64,000 nucleotides of DNA from Enteractinococcus helveticum (GTDB lineage: Bacteria > Actinomycetota > Actinomycetes > Actinomycetales > Micrococcaceae), in assembly GCF_001657475.1 (NCBI RefSeq), contig NZ_LXEY01000015.1, positions 62,001 through 126,000 on the forward strand, in the 5' to 3' direction. Made by a program: the position numbers and the translations under genes. Shown in pieces: positions 26,942 through 34,429 of the stretch. The notes under the pieces were generated by a model. It made no database searches. It was given only the letters and a program-made list of their open reading frames with translations, and was not told the DNA's origin. The number at the start of each line of letters is the position of its first letter. Position 1 is the first letter of the stretch.

Positions 26942-27682
26942 TTACGCAAAGACGTTTTGCAGCCACGCCTGCCATGCTTGCTCCTCGGTTTTCCGCTGTT
27001 CCTCGTCGAGTGGTTGAAGGGCAGCGCCGTAGCGGTAGTGTCCGAGCGCAACCGGCATCCCGATTCGTTCCAAGCTATGGAAACGATATAGACCATCTTG
27101 AGAACGCACGGCGAGGAAGTCCTCACCTGGTTCTACATAATCAATGATGCCTTCGATTACCGACAGCCCTGAGGGTTCGAGCCGAATTTCATCGCCGACG
27201 GTAAATTGTGCAGATCCGTCTGGCAATCCGAGAGCCTGTTCAAGCTGTTGCCACGCTTGATGTGTATTGGCATGATCTGGAGCTTGAGCTGCAACATACA
27301 CTGCTGGGCGACCAGCAAAATACGTGAGGTATTGCTTCAGAGTGTGCATGTAAAGATTCCAGCCGTAACCGGTAATCTCTGCATAATCGAAATCCGATTG
27401 CCAGTCATTGCCTAGATCGCCGCTATGAATAAATGTGAGCCTCGAGCCTTCGTCTAGCGGCTGGATTTGGTATTCAAAGGCATGGAAGGCCCCATGAGCA
27501 TCTTCAGGAGTTCGGACTACAAAACGAGAGGGTCGCTCCTCAACGATGTCAAGGTCTTCCGATTCCATGTATGGATCTGGGGACCATCCGGCTTGACCTT
27601 CAGGGGTAGCTACCGCGTGCCACACCTGTTCTGGCGATACAGGGAGATCGACGTCTTTGCGAATTTCGAAGCTGTTAGTCAC
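26942..27682 (-). CDS. SRPBCC (AHSA1-like) domain protein
   Basis: 246 residues. Residues 1-150 form an SRPBCC/AHSA1 ligand-binding fold (DLPVSPEQVWHAVATPEGQAGW, then FEYQIQPLDEGSRLTFIHSG). The remaining 90 residues are a second small alpha/beta unit repeating the same theme, seen in some actinobacterial polyketide-cyclase-like proteins. The GTG start at 27682 overlaps the stop of a small upstream frame by GTGA, suggesting coupling. ArsR regulators often accompany this family but none is present here. Confidence 0.78.
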   Translation of the reverse strand: MTNSFEIRKDVDLPVSPEQVWHAVATPEGQAGWSPDPYMESEDLDIVEERPSRFVVRTPEDAHGAFHAFEYQIQPLDEGSRLTFIHSGDLGNDWQSDFDYAEITGYGWNLYMHTLKQYLTYFAGRPAVYVAAQAPDHANTHQAWQQLEQALGLPDGSAQFTVGDEIRLEPSGLSVIEGIIDYVEPGEDFLAVRSQDGLYRFHSLERIGMPVALGHYRYGAALQPLDEEQRKTEEQAWQAWLQNVFA

Positions 27683-27807
27683 TTTTGGTCATCCGATTTC
27701 TTCCGATTCCAAGCGGCCACACCGATCGGAATGACCAACACGATCTCAATTATGCCCCAACCCAATCCAGAGTTGAATGCTGATATTCTACGCTGGCCCA
27801 CCGCCAT
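27679..27807 (-). CDS. Possible 42-residue single-helix membrane protein
   Basis: An ATG at 27807 opens a frame of 42 residues (MAVGQRRISAFNSG, one helix GWGIIEIVLVIPIGVAAW, then NRKKSDDQK) that ends in a TGA overlapping the GTG of the SRPBCC gene by GTGA. The helix plus positive tail is plausible for a small membrane protein or the tail of a lost larger gene. There is no clear ribosome site. Unknown function. Confidence 0.35.
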   Translation of the reverse strand: MAVGQRRISAFNSGLGWGIIEIVLVIPIGVAAWNRKKSDDQK

Positions 27808-27867
27808 ACGAGCAACACGGTGAGCTGTCTACGTAGGGACTTTACGGACGACACAACGAAAATAAAA

Positions 27868-27901
27868 GAACCCCCGCGATGTAGAAGCTACGCGAGGGTT
27901 C
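27868..27901 (-). terminator. Terminator of the second tRNA array
   Basis: On the minus strand GAACCCTCGCG and CGCGGGGGTTC pair and are followed by TTCTTTTATTTT. It directly follows tRNA-Phe. The first array has no counterpart. Confidence 0.75.
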
Positions 27902-27903
27902 AG

Positions 27904-27976
27904 TGGTCCCGACCGGCGTCGATCCGGTGACCTTTCGATTTTCAGTCGAACGCTCTACCAACTGAGCTACAGGACC
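27904..27976 (-). tRNA. tRNA-Phe (GAA), second copy
   Basis: A 73-base cloverleaf that differs from the copy at 14923 only at position 7, where G restores the acceptor pair with C66. Followed by a proper terminator. Probably the functional or ancestral copy. Confidence 0.95.
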
Positions 27977-28004
27977 AAAACTATCTTCAGTTTGTCTGGG
28001 AAAA

Positions 28005-28030
28005 AGAGCCCGTCCACATGGACAGGCTCT
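28005..28030 (-). terminator. Hairpin between tRNA-Asp and tRNA-Phe, second array
   Basis: Stem AGAGCCCGTCC/GGACAGGCTCT around ACAT. It matches the hairpin at 15024 while the bases around it have diverged. Confidence 0.5.
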
Positions 28031-28038
28031 CAAATCCG

Positions 28039-28112
28039 CGACCCTGACGGGACTTGAACCCGCGACCTCCGCCGTGACAGGGCGGCGCGCTAACCAACTG
28101 CGCTACAGGGCC
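28039..28112 (-). tRNA. tRNA-Asp (GTC), second copy
   Basis: A 74-base cloverleaf with anticodon loop CTGTCAC, identical to 15060-15133. Confidence 0.95.
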
Positions 28113-28154
28113 ATGAGAAACTATTACATCTCTCAAAGCCATTTGACTGACTTG

Positions 28155-28227
28155 TACCCCCAACGGGATTCGAACCCGTGCCGCCGCCGTGAAAGGGCGG
28201 TGTCCTAGGCCACTAGACGATGGGGGC
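28155..28227 (-). tRNA. tRNA-Glu (TTC), second copy
   Basis: A 73-base cloverleaf with anticodon loop CTTTCAC, identical to 15172-15244. The 307 bases from here to the next gene show no gene and presumably hold the divergent promoters of this array and of the GntR gene. Confidence 0.95.
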
Positions 28228-28534
28228 CTGACGCTCGCAGAGTGTTTGCACTCGTTTGTGCGATCGACCTAGATCATCATAGACCTAAACGTTTTTCAAA
28301 AGCAAATCAGCCGAAGCGCCGCAGAGGAACGAAGCCTGGGAGAATCCGACAAGCCAGCACAGAAACCCCTGTGCATTCACAACGGACGGAGCCTCAAAGG
28401 ATGGCATAACAGCAAGTCAAACGCCACTATTTCCTGAGAGACCGATGCAACTGCTGCCAATAGACCGCGTGCAGACAAATCTCAATTTCCAGTGATATTG
28501 TGAGATTCAGCACTCTTAGTTAGTAGGAGATCTG

Positions 28535-29299
28535 ATGGACAAGCCTATGATGCCAGAGCTTTCACTGCTAAGCAGCGACGGCGAAGACGATCCGCTCCAC
28601 GCCCACACGCCGACACGAATCGCAGCGGCATTGCGCGCGCATATCTGCAAAGGTGCCTTAAGCCCCGGCACGAAGCTGTCGGAAGAGATGATTGCAGCAG
28701 AATTTGAGGTCTCTCGCAACACACTGCGTGAGGCATTCACCGTACTGGCAGGTGAAGATCTTGTATACAAGGTTCCCAACCGTGGTGTTTTTGTCATTGA
28801 CCCTGGGCCGCATGACATTCGCGAGATCTATCAAACGCGAAGGTTTATCGAACCTTCAGCCATCCTGTGGGGCAAGCTCACGCCGGAACTGACCGAGACA
28901 TTCAATCACGTTGCCGACCGCACTCGTCGTGGTGTCGCACAAGAAGATTTCTCAGCCATTGTCGAAGCCGATCGGAGCTTCCACGTTGCTGTGGTCGCAC
29001 TGGCCGGCTCGGAGACCATGTCTCAAGCTCTTGAGCGGCTCTTGACTCGCCTACGTCTAGCGTTCAACGGGCTTCGAATCAGCACTCCCATTCACGGCAC
29101 GTTCGCACAGCAGAACCTGGCGATCATCACTCGTATTCTGGCCGGTGAACGCATCGAAGCCTCAAGAGGCCTCCATCGATACCTGGGTTTGGCCGAAAAT
29201 ATGATCATGCAGCATGTCACCGGTGCAGGACAGCCGGCAACTGACAGAAAACAACCTGTCGACCCTCTCAACGATGGACAAGAGATCCACCCGAACTAA
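28535..29299 (+). CDS. GntR family regulator, FadR/FCD subfamily
   Basis: 254 residues: a GntR winged helix at about 30-95 (GTKLSEEMIAAEFEVSRNTLREAFTVLAGEDLV) and an all-helical FCD domain after it, with the metal/ligand-site histidines suggested by DRSFHVAVV and GLHRYL. FCD regulators usually respond to small organic acids. AGGAGAT lies upstream of the ATG. No target gene is adjacent on either side; a strong terminator follows. Confidence 0.88.
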   Translation: MDKPMMPELSLLSSDGEDDPLHAHTPTRIAAALRAHICKGALSPGTKLSEEMIAAEFEVSRNTLREAFTVLAGEDLVYKVPNRGVFVIDPGPHDIREIYQTRRFIEPSAILWGKLTPELTETFNHVADRTRRGVAQEDFSAIVEADRSFHVAVVALAGSETMSQALERLLTRLRLAFNGLRISTPIHGTFAQQNLAIITRILAGERIEASRGLHRYLGLAENMIMQHVTGAGQPATDRKQPVDPLNDGQEIHPN

Positions 29300-29325
29300 A
29301 CAAAAATAACAGTCACAGCTACATT

Positions 29326-29366
29326 AAGTGGCGTCTGAAACGGTATCGTTTCAGACGCCACTTTTT
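29326..29366 (+). terminator. Rho-independent terminator after the FCD regulator
   Basis: A 16-bp perfect stem (AAGTGGCGTCTGAAAC/GTTTCAGACGCCACTT) with a 6-base loop followed by TTT. Strong. The 230 bases from here to the next gene show no riboswitch I can recognise. Confidence 0.9.
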
Positions 29367-29596
29367 CTTAAGTCAAGCACCAAATGCGCATCTGTGAAAC
29401 AAATTTATAAATCGGCAATACTGCAAGGATCCCGATGATTACAGGCGTGTCGCGAGAATTACACCATTGTGGTTTATGTTCACCCAAGTGCCAGGTGTTG
29501 CAGATGTGACAACAGTACAGATAAAGTCATTGCTTGTGGTAAAGATGGTTGTAACAAAACCATAAAACTGGACTAGCCACAGAATGAGGAAGAATC

Positions 29597-31114
29597 GTGA
29601 AATCACGAAGTGTGAAAGGGGCAGCCGCCGGCGTCGCCCTTGTTACGGTCGCAGCGATGTCTGCCACCGCAATGCCACAGATCTTCTCAGATTCCGACAG
29701 TGTTTTCGCCAAATCGACGAACGAACCAGAAGCTCCACTTACTGAGGTACCTGCTCTCCCAGACGAAGCCACGATCGCAGAGGCCAAGGATAATCCTTCC
29801 GCCCAAGCGAAACTGCGTGAAGACCTGAAAGAGATCCTCGACAAGAGCAACCAGCGTTTGGCCGATGCCGAAGGTGAGACGCTTTCTGCCAATGAAAAGG
29901 CTCGTGAACTTGGCGAGACCGCAGCAGAAGCTCGTCGTGAAGCTGAGACCGCTACTCAACAGGCTCAACTTGCAGCCGAACAACATGAACTCGCTCAGGA
30001 AGAAGCTGGGGAAGCCGTTGCGGACATGTATCGCAACGGAGGCTTAACTACTGAAGAGTTCTTGCTTGGCGACGAAGATGCGTTGGCACAGGATGCGACC
30101 GAACAACAACTGGCTAACTCATTGGCCGGAGACGTCGATACGGCTCAGATCAACCAAAACGCAGCTGAACACCTTGAAGGCGAACAGACCAACCGGTCCG
30201 AGGCGCTAGCTGAGGCAGCCAAAAAAGCTGAAGAAAAAGCCGCCGAGGAAGAACGCAAGAAACGCGAACAGGAAGAGCTCCGCGAGCGGTTAGAGCAACA
30301 GCGCCGTGACGAGGCCGAAGCTGCCGCGCAAGCCGCCGCCGCTGCAGCCGCCGCCGCAGAAGAAGCCGGAATGGACTCAGCCGCACTCGCAGAAGAAGTA
30401 CGCGATGAGGCTGCAAACCGAAATACCGGTGGAGATACCACCTCACCTGAGGCTTCCGCCACGAGCACTGAAGCTGCAGCGCAGGCACCGGTAACTCCAA
30501 CGGAGGAGCCGACACCAACGGCAGCATCAACGCCGTCGTCGTCACCGACTCAGAGTGCTTCACCAACGCCAACCGCGACACCGACTCCAACGGCGACGCG
30601 CACGGCTACACCAACTCCGACGCCTACCCCGACTCAGACTCGCACGTCGACACCGACGCCGACTCCGACGAAGACTCAGGCACCAAAGCCGAAGCCAACC
30701 CCGTCCAAGACGGTGGCCCCAGCCTCGACTGGCTCGAATATGTCGGCTGCGGTCAATTGGGCGGTCAACAAGACCAATGAAGCCGGCACCTCATACGTAT
30801 GGGGCGGTAATGGTCCAAAGGGCTATGACTGCTCGGGCTTCACGGTTGCAGCATTTGCGCAATCCGGTAAGTCTCTGCCACGTACTTCCAGCGCTCAATA
30901 CGGCGCTGCCAAGCAGTACGTCTCACTGAATAACCTGCAGCCTGGCGACCTGGTGTACTGGTCAAATAACGGTCAACAGTCCGGTGTTTACCACGTTGCA
31001 ATTTACATCGGCAACGGCCAGATTGCTCATGCTCGCAACCCATCGACCGGTATCACGGTCACCGGGTTGCACTACTCACCATGGAATATGATGTCCGTTG
31101 GTGGTCGGTACTAG
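29597..31114 (+). CDS. Secreted NlpC/P60 peptidoglycan hydrolase with coiled coil
   Basis: 505 residues from a GTG preceded by GAGGAAG. A signal peptide (about residues 1-30) leads into an Ala/Glu-rich coiled coil (about 50-270), then a Thr/Pro repeat linker (about 275-380, many TPTPT units) and a C-terminal NlpC/P60 domain (about 385-505). The catalytic Cys is in GYDCSGF, His in VYHVAIYIG and the third polar residue in IAHARNP. These enzymes cut peptide stems of peptidoglycan during division; coiled-coil versions resemble RipA/RipC. Probably anchored near the septum by the coiled coil (inference). Confidence 0.9.
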   Translation: MKSRSVKGAAAGVALVTVAAMSATAMPQIFSDSDSVFAKSTNEPEAPLTEVPALPDEATIAEAKDNPSAQAKLREDLKEILDKSNQRLADAEGETLSANEKARELGETAAEARREAETATQQAQLAAEQHELAQEEAGEAVADMYRNGGLTTEEFLLGDEDALAQDATEQQLANSLAGDVDTAQINQNAAEHLEGEQTNRSEALAEAAKKAEEKAAEEERKKREQEELRERLEQQRRDEAEAAAQAAAAAAAAAEEAGMDSAALAEEVRDEAANRNTGGDTTSPEASATSTEAAAQAPVTPTEEPTPTAASTPSSSPTQSASPTPTATPTPTATRTATPTPTPTPTQTRTSTPTPTPTKTQAPKPKPTPSKTVAPASTGSNMSAAVNWAVNKTNEAGTSYVWGGNGPKGYDCSGFTVAAFAQSGKSLPRTSSAQYGAAKQYVSLNNLQPGDLVYWSNNGQQSGVYHVAIYIGNGQIAHARNPSTGITVTGLHYSPWNMMSVGGRY

Positions 31115-31192
31115 TTTCTAGGATCCTCGAAGGGTTCGGAGTCCGGGGAAGTTCTCCGGACCCTTGGAGGTAATAATTCAATAGCACGACAA

Positions 31193-31230
31193 CTGAGGGC
31201 CTGCACACCGTTTGGTATGCAGGCCCTCAG
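31193..31230. terminator. Bidirectional terminator between NlpC/P60 and UspA genes
   Basis: CTGAGGGCCTGCA (31193-31205) pairs with TGCAGGCCCTCAG (31218-31230). It sits between convergent genes. A second weaker hairpin lies at about 31139-31162. Confidence 0.75.
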
Positions 31231-31247
31231 GCTTTAAGTGGTGGTTG

Positions 31248-32264
31248 TTAGTCTTCTGGATCCTGGTTGATCATTGGACCGTATTCTGGGCGGTCGTGGA
31301 GGCGTGGATCGTCGTGGTATGGAACGATCATGACCGGGCCACGTGCGTGGGCGGCGATACCTTGGGAGGTCGAGCCAAGCAGTGCGCCGGTGAATCCACC
31401 CAGGCCGCGGGTGCCAACGACGGTCAGGCGGGCGGATTCGGATTCAGCAACCACTGCATCCACGGGGACGCCGTCAATGACTTCGGATTCAATGTTGAGA
31501 TTCGGGAAGTAGGATTGCAGCCAGGCGACACCGGCGTCGACCTTCTCGCGTAGCTCGTCGAACATGGCTCGTTCGTCCACGGTGGATGGTAGCCATTCAA
31601 CGGCGGAGGATACCGGTGCCATGGCGGTGATGACGCGCAGGCGGCAGGTTGGGCTGCGGCGGATGGTTTCTTCCGCGGCGCGCAGCATGGCTACACGGCC
31701 CTGTTCGGAACCGTCCGAGGCGACAACAACCGGGGCATCGGTTGCGGCCCGGGATTCTTCTGCACCGCGGGGCACCAGCACGACCGGGCACTTGGCGTGT
31801 GCTGGCAGGCCACGGGACACCGAGCCGACCAGTAGGCCGAGGAAGCCGCCGCGACCTCGCGGACCGGCCACGAGCATGTCGGCGTCGTGAGAATAATCGA
31901 CCAGCACCGTGCCTGGGTCGCCGAGTTCCACGTTGCTGCGCACATCGACGCCTTCGGTGTCACCGAGTTCGGCTTTGGTGGCTTCCAGAATCTGGCGGCA
32001 CGACTGGGCCAGGGCGGAGTCTTCGTGGCCACCGGTTGCAGCATCCACGGCAACCGATGGGAAGATTGGCAGGGTGTAGGCCGAGACCATGGTCAGCGGG
32101 GCACTGATGCGTTTGGCTTCGCGCAGTGCCCAGATGGCTGCTGCCAGTGACCGTTTGGATCCATCCACACCGACGACGACGCCGTGTTTTTTCTTGGTTG
32201 GGTTTGCAGGCAGACCGTTGTCTGCGTTCACCTTTTTGGCTGGGTCATGGAATTGTTCGGTCAT
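31248..32264 (-). CDS. Universal stress protein, tandem UspA domains
   Basis: 338 residues with two UspA domains (about 27-170 and 180-325). Each has the ATP-binding G-2x-G-9x-G(S/T) pattern: GPRGRGGFLGLLVGSVSRG in the first and GTRGLGGFTGALLGSTSQG in the second. The start VVGVDGS and VVASDGS strands also fit. Such tandem Usps bind ATP and respond to hypoxia or starvation in actinobacteria. It stands alone. Confidence 0.9.
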   Translation of the reverse strand: MTEQFHDPAKKVNADNGLPANPTKKKHGVVVGVDGSKRSLAAAIWALREAKRISAPLTMVSAYTLPIFPSVAVDAATGGHEDSALAQSCRQILEATKAELGDTEGVDVRSNVELGDPGTVLVDYSHDADMLVAGPRGRGGFLGLLVGSVSRGLPAHAKCPVVLVPRGAEESRAATDAPVVVASDGSEQGRVAMLRAAEETIRRSPTCRLRVITAMAPVSSAVEWLPSTVDERAMFDELREKVDAGVAWLQSYFPNLNIESEVIDGVPVDAVVAESESARLTVVGTRGLGGFTGALLGSTSQGIAAHARGPVMIVPYHDDPRLHDRPEYGPMINQDPED

Positions 32265-32360
32265 GGCAGTCTTCCCTCCGTACGGTCATTTCGCCTCCGA
32301 GGAGCGGATGCGAAGTTCCTATTTCCATTCTAACGCCGAAGTCCAGGCTGATAAGCCCTT

Positions 32361-33248
32361 CTACGGCTGTTCTTGTCGTAAGAGCAGTGGTGTGAGCGAC
32401 GGCGGGGTGCCGGCGATAAAGTTTGCGGTTGCGGCTCCAAATTTCGCCTGAGCCGGTAGGGGTTCGGCGCGTAGGGCCGCGGTGAAAGCGTCCATGCCGC
32501 CAAGATCCGGATTGGCCAGCGGGGTTTGAGTCCCGACCATGACGATGTTACCGCGGCGTCGTCCTTTAAACATCGTGGCGTCTGAAATGAGCGTGACGTG
32601 TTTGAAAGCTTGGGCCAGGGCTGCGGCTTCTTCGCGCGCCGGATTCAGGTTCGGCGACCCGCCATAGTTAATAAGGTAAGCACCATTGGGTCCGACGGCG
32701 CTGGCGGCTTTTTCGGCGGCTTCCAGTCCGGTCAGGTGCATGGGCGTGATGTGGTCGCCGCGGGTGGTGCCGATAAAAACGTCGCGGATGATGACATCCC
32801 AACTCTCGGGGCGGGTTTCGGCCAGGACTTCTCCCGCTTCGGCCACACGCATCTTGACAATTGGGGCGCGCGGCAACCCGAAGTTATTGCGGGCCAGTTC
32901 GGTGAGTTTGGCGTCCATTTCCACGGTGGTGTGGCGCGAATTTGGGTAGCGGTCGGCACCCCAGCGGGCCAGGGTCGCTGCGGCACCACCCAGGTGTAAG
33001 AATCGCAAGTTAGCGTCTTGGGGATAGCGGAAGCCCAACGCGATGGCGATCCAACGCATGTATTCAAACCCCAGGCGCTGCGGTTCATCGGGGATGATCT
33101 GGGAGGATTGCACACCGTTGAGCAGCAGCACCCAGGCACCCGGGGTGAATGGGTCGGGTTTGATCTCTGCGGTGCCCGAATCAATCTCATAGATGCCGGG
33201 TTCAATGTTGACCGCAGATTGTTTCTGGTTACGCCGCTGTTTACTCAT
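32361..33248 (-). CDS. Spermidine synthase-like methyltransferase-fold protein
   Basis: 295 residues with the fold of polyamine synthases: LRFLHLGGAAATLARW as the cofactor loop, HTTVEMDAKLTELARNNFGL as the acidic strand and SWDVIIRDVFIG in place of the usual D.I..D. The expected aspartate box is partly changed, so aminopropyl transfer is doubtful. Such proteins are commonly labelled fused-MFS/spermidine synthase-like. The ATG at 33248 overlaps the stop of the upstream acetyltransferase (ATGA), which fixes the start and shows translational coupling. Confidence 0.75.
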   Translation of the reverse strand: MSKQRRNQKQSAVNIEPGIYEIDSGTAEIKPDPFTPGAWVLLLNGVQSSQIIPDEPQRLGFEYMRWIAIALGFRYPQDANLRFLHLGGAAATLARWGADRYPNSRHTTVEMDAKLTELARNNFGLPRAPIVKMRVAEAGEVLAETRPESWDVIIRDVFIGTTRGDHITPMHLTGLEAAEKAASAVGPNGAYLINYGGSPNLNPAREEAAALAQAFKHVTLISDATMFKGRRRGNIVMVGTQTPLANPDLGGMDAFTAALRAEPLPAQAKFGAATANFIAGTPPSLTPLLLRQEQP

Positions 33249-33805
33249 GCTCGAACCATAGCCTGTCGCACCACGCCGTGCCACGGTTCTGCCGCCGGGT
33301 CGACCGGTTCGCCAAGTTCCTCAAACCCAGCATCGCGCAGGCTTTGGACTACCAGTGGCGCGTCCCCCGAGACCCAGGTGATGGCCGGGGTCTCCCCCAC
33401 CGCTTGTTTAATCAGCGCTTGACCAATGGTGGCGTTGGCATTATTTGCCAAGTAAAAGTACCGGATTTCCTTGACTTCACCCAGGCTGTAGAGCTCAACG
33501 AATTCGGCGGTGTGCTCGCTATGTTTGGTTGTGGCGTGAATAGTCCCGATCATCCGGTCGCGCAAATCCTCAGCAATCCAGACCTTATCGCCCTTGGTAA
33601 TGCGAGATTGCCAGAACTTCACCTGCTCATCCGTCGTCGCCTCCGCCTGGGCAAAGAACGCTTCATCTTTGAGTTGACCATATATGGCTCGCCAGGCGAG
33701 GTGTTTGAAATTCACCAGCGCTCGGGCGTCGGCCACTGCGGCGTCACGAATATAAAACTCGGCACCAGTTTCGGTTGTGGTTTTGCGTTTGAACGGCCAG
33801 ATCAC
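33245..33805 (-). CDS. GNAT-family acetyltransferase-like protein
   Basis: 186 residues with a GNAT-like order (FYIRDAAVADARALVNFKHLAWRAIYG, then WIAEDLRDRMIGTI and EIRYFYLANNANATIGQALI). The usual acetyl-CoA (Q/R)xxGx(G/A) loop is only weakly kept (ANATIGQAL), so activity is uncertain. Middle gene of a three-gene operon with four-base overlaps on both sides. Confidence 0.65.
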   Translation of the reverse strand: MIWPFKRKTTTETGAEFYIRDAAVADARALVNFKHLAWRAIYGQLKDEAFFAQAEATTDEQVKFWQSRITKGDKVWIAEDLRDRMIGTIHATTKHSEHTAEFVELYSLGEVKEIRYFYLANNANATIGQALIKQAVGETPAITWVSGDAPLVVQSLRDAGFEELGEPVDPAAEPWHGVVRQAMVRA

Positions 33806-34155
33806 TGGGTCTCGCCGTCCAGCAGCGAATTGACCCGATCAATCTTGGCGTCCAGCTGCCCATCGGATTTTGCCGGGCGAATGTCAGCCTTCATCGTGAT
33901 CGAAATCCGCGCGCCAAAGGGTTCCACAGCGTCCACGCACTGTTTCAGGACGCCCATGACCTCATCCCAGTCACCTTCAATTTCGGTAAACATCGACGAC
34001 AACCGGTGCGGCAAACCCGAGTTGCGTACGACGTCGTAGGCCGCTGCCACCGCGCGGGCAACCGAGCCAGTCGCGGCGTCTTCGGGGCTGTTGGCGGCCG
34101 CGTTTTCGCCGAGTTCACCGATACCTGATACAGAAATAGAGAATGCAAGAATCAT
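33802..34155 (-). CDS. MTH1187/YqgV family thiamine-binding protein
   Basis: 117 residues of the MTH1187 family (MILAFSISVSGIG, then SGLPHRLSSMFTEIEGDWDEVM and ARISITMKADIRPAK), small cytosolic proteins that bind thiamine or related compounds. First gene of the operon. TACGAT ends 6 bases before the ATG with no ribosome site, so the mRNA is probably leaderless. Its stop overlaps the next start (ATGA). Confidence 0.85.
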   Translation of the reverse strand: MILAFSISVSGIGELGENAAANSPEDAATGSVARAVAAAYDVVRNSGLPHRLSSMFTEIEGDWDEVMGVLKQCVDAVEPFGARISITMKADIRPAKSDGQLDAKIDRVNSLLDGETQ

Positions 34156-34237
34156 ATTTCCATCGTAACTGGAGCGGCAACATTGAAGCCTCCGGCTGGT
34201 GGGGAGTCGATGGTATTAATCTGCGGAGTGCCTGCTA

Positions 34238-34265
34238 ATGGGAAAATCGGGTGTGATTTTCCCAT
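34238..34265. repeat. Palindrome ATGGGAAAATC-N6-GATTTTCCCAT
   Basis: An 11-bp stem with a 6-base loop in the gap between divergent genes. Shares its core and loop size with 9119-9160. Confidence 0.6.
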
Positions 34266-34429
34266 GAGGCGGACAATGCCAATGACAGGACCACCGCGCC
34301 GTAGAGGTGAAGACATCTGCTCGATGCTGCCAAACGCAGACTATAGCTTCCCATCGTAAACATGAACCAGACCCACGACTATAGTTGGTTAGGGTGCACC
34401 CATCCGTTGATGAAGAAAGGGACGTGAGC

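Noticed and set aside
30306-30929. Long open frames within the NlpC/P60 gene in other frames
   Set aside because: They arise from the Thr/Pro codon repeats (ACG/CCG/ACT); the main frame has signal peptide, coiled coil and catalytic motifs.
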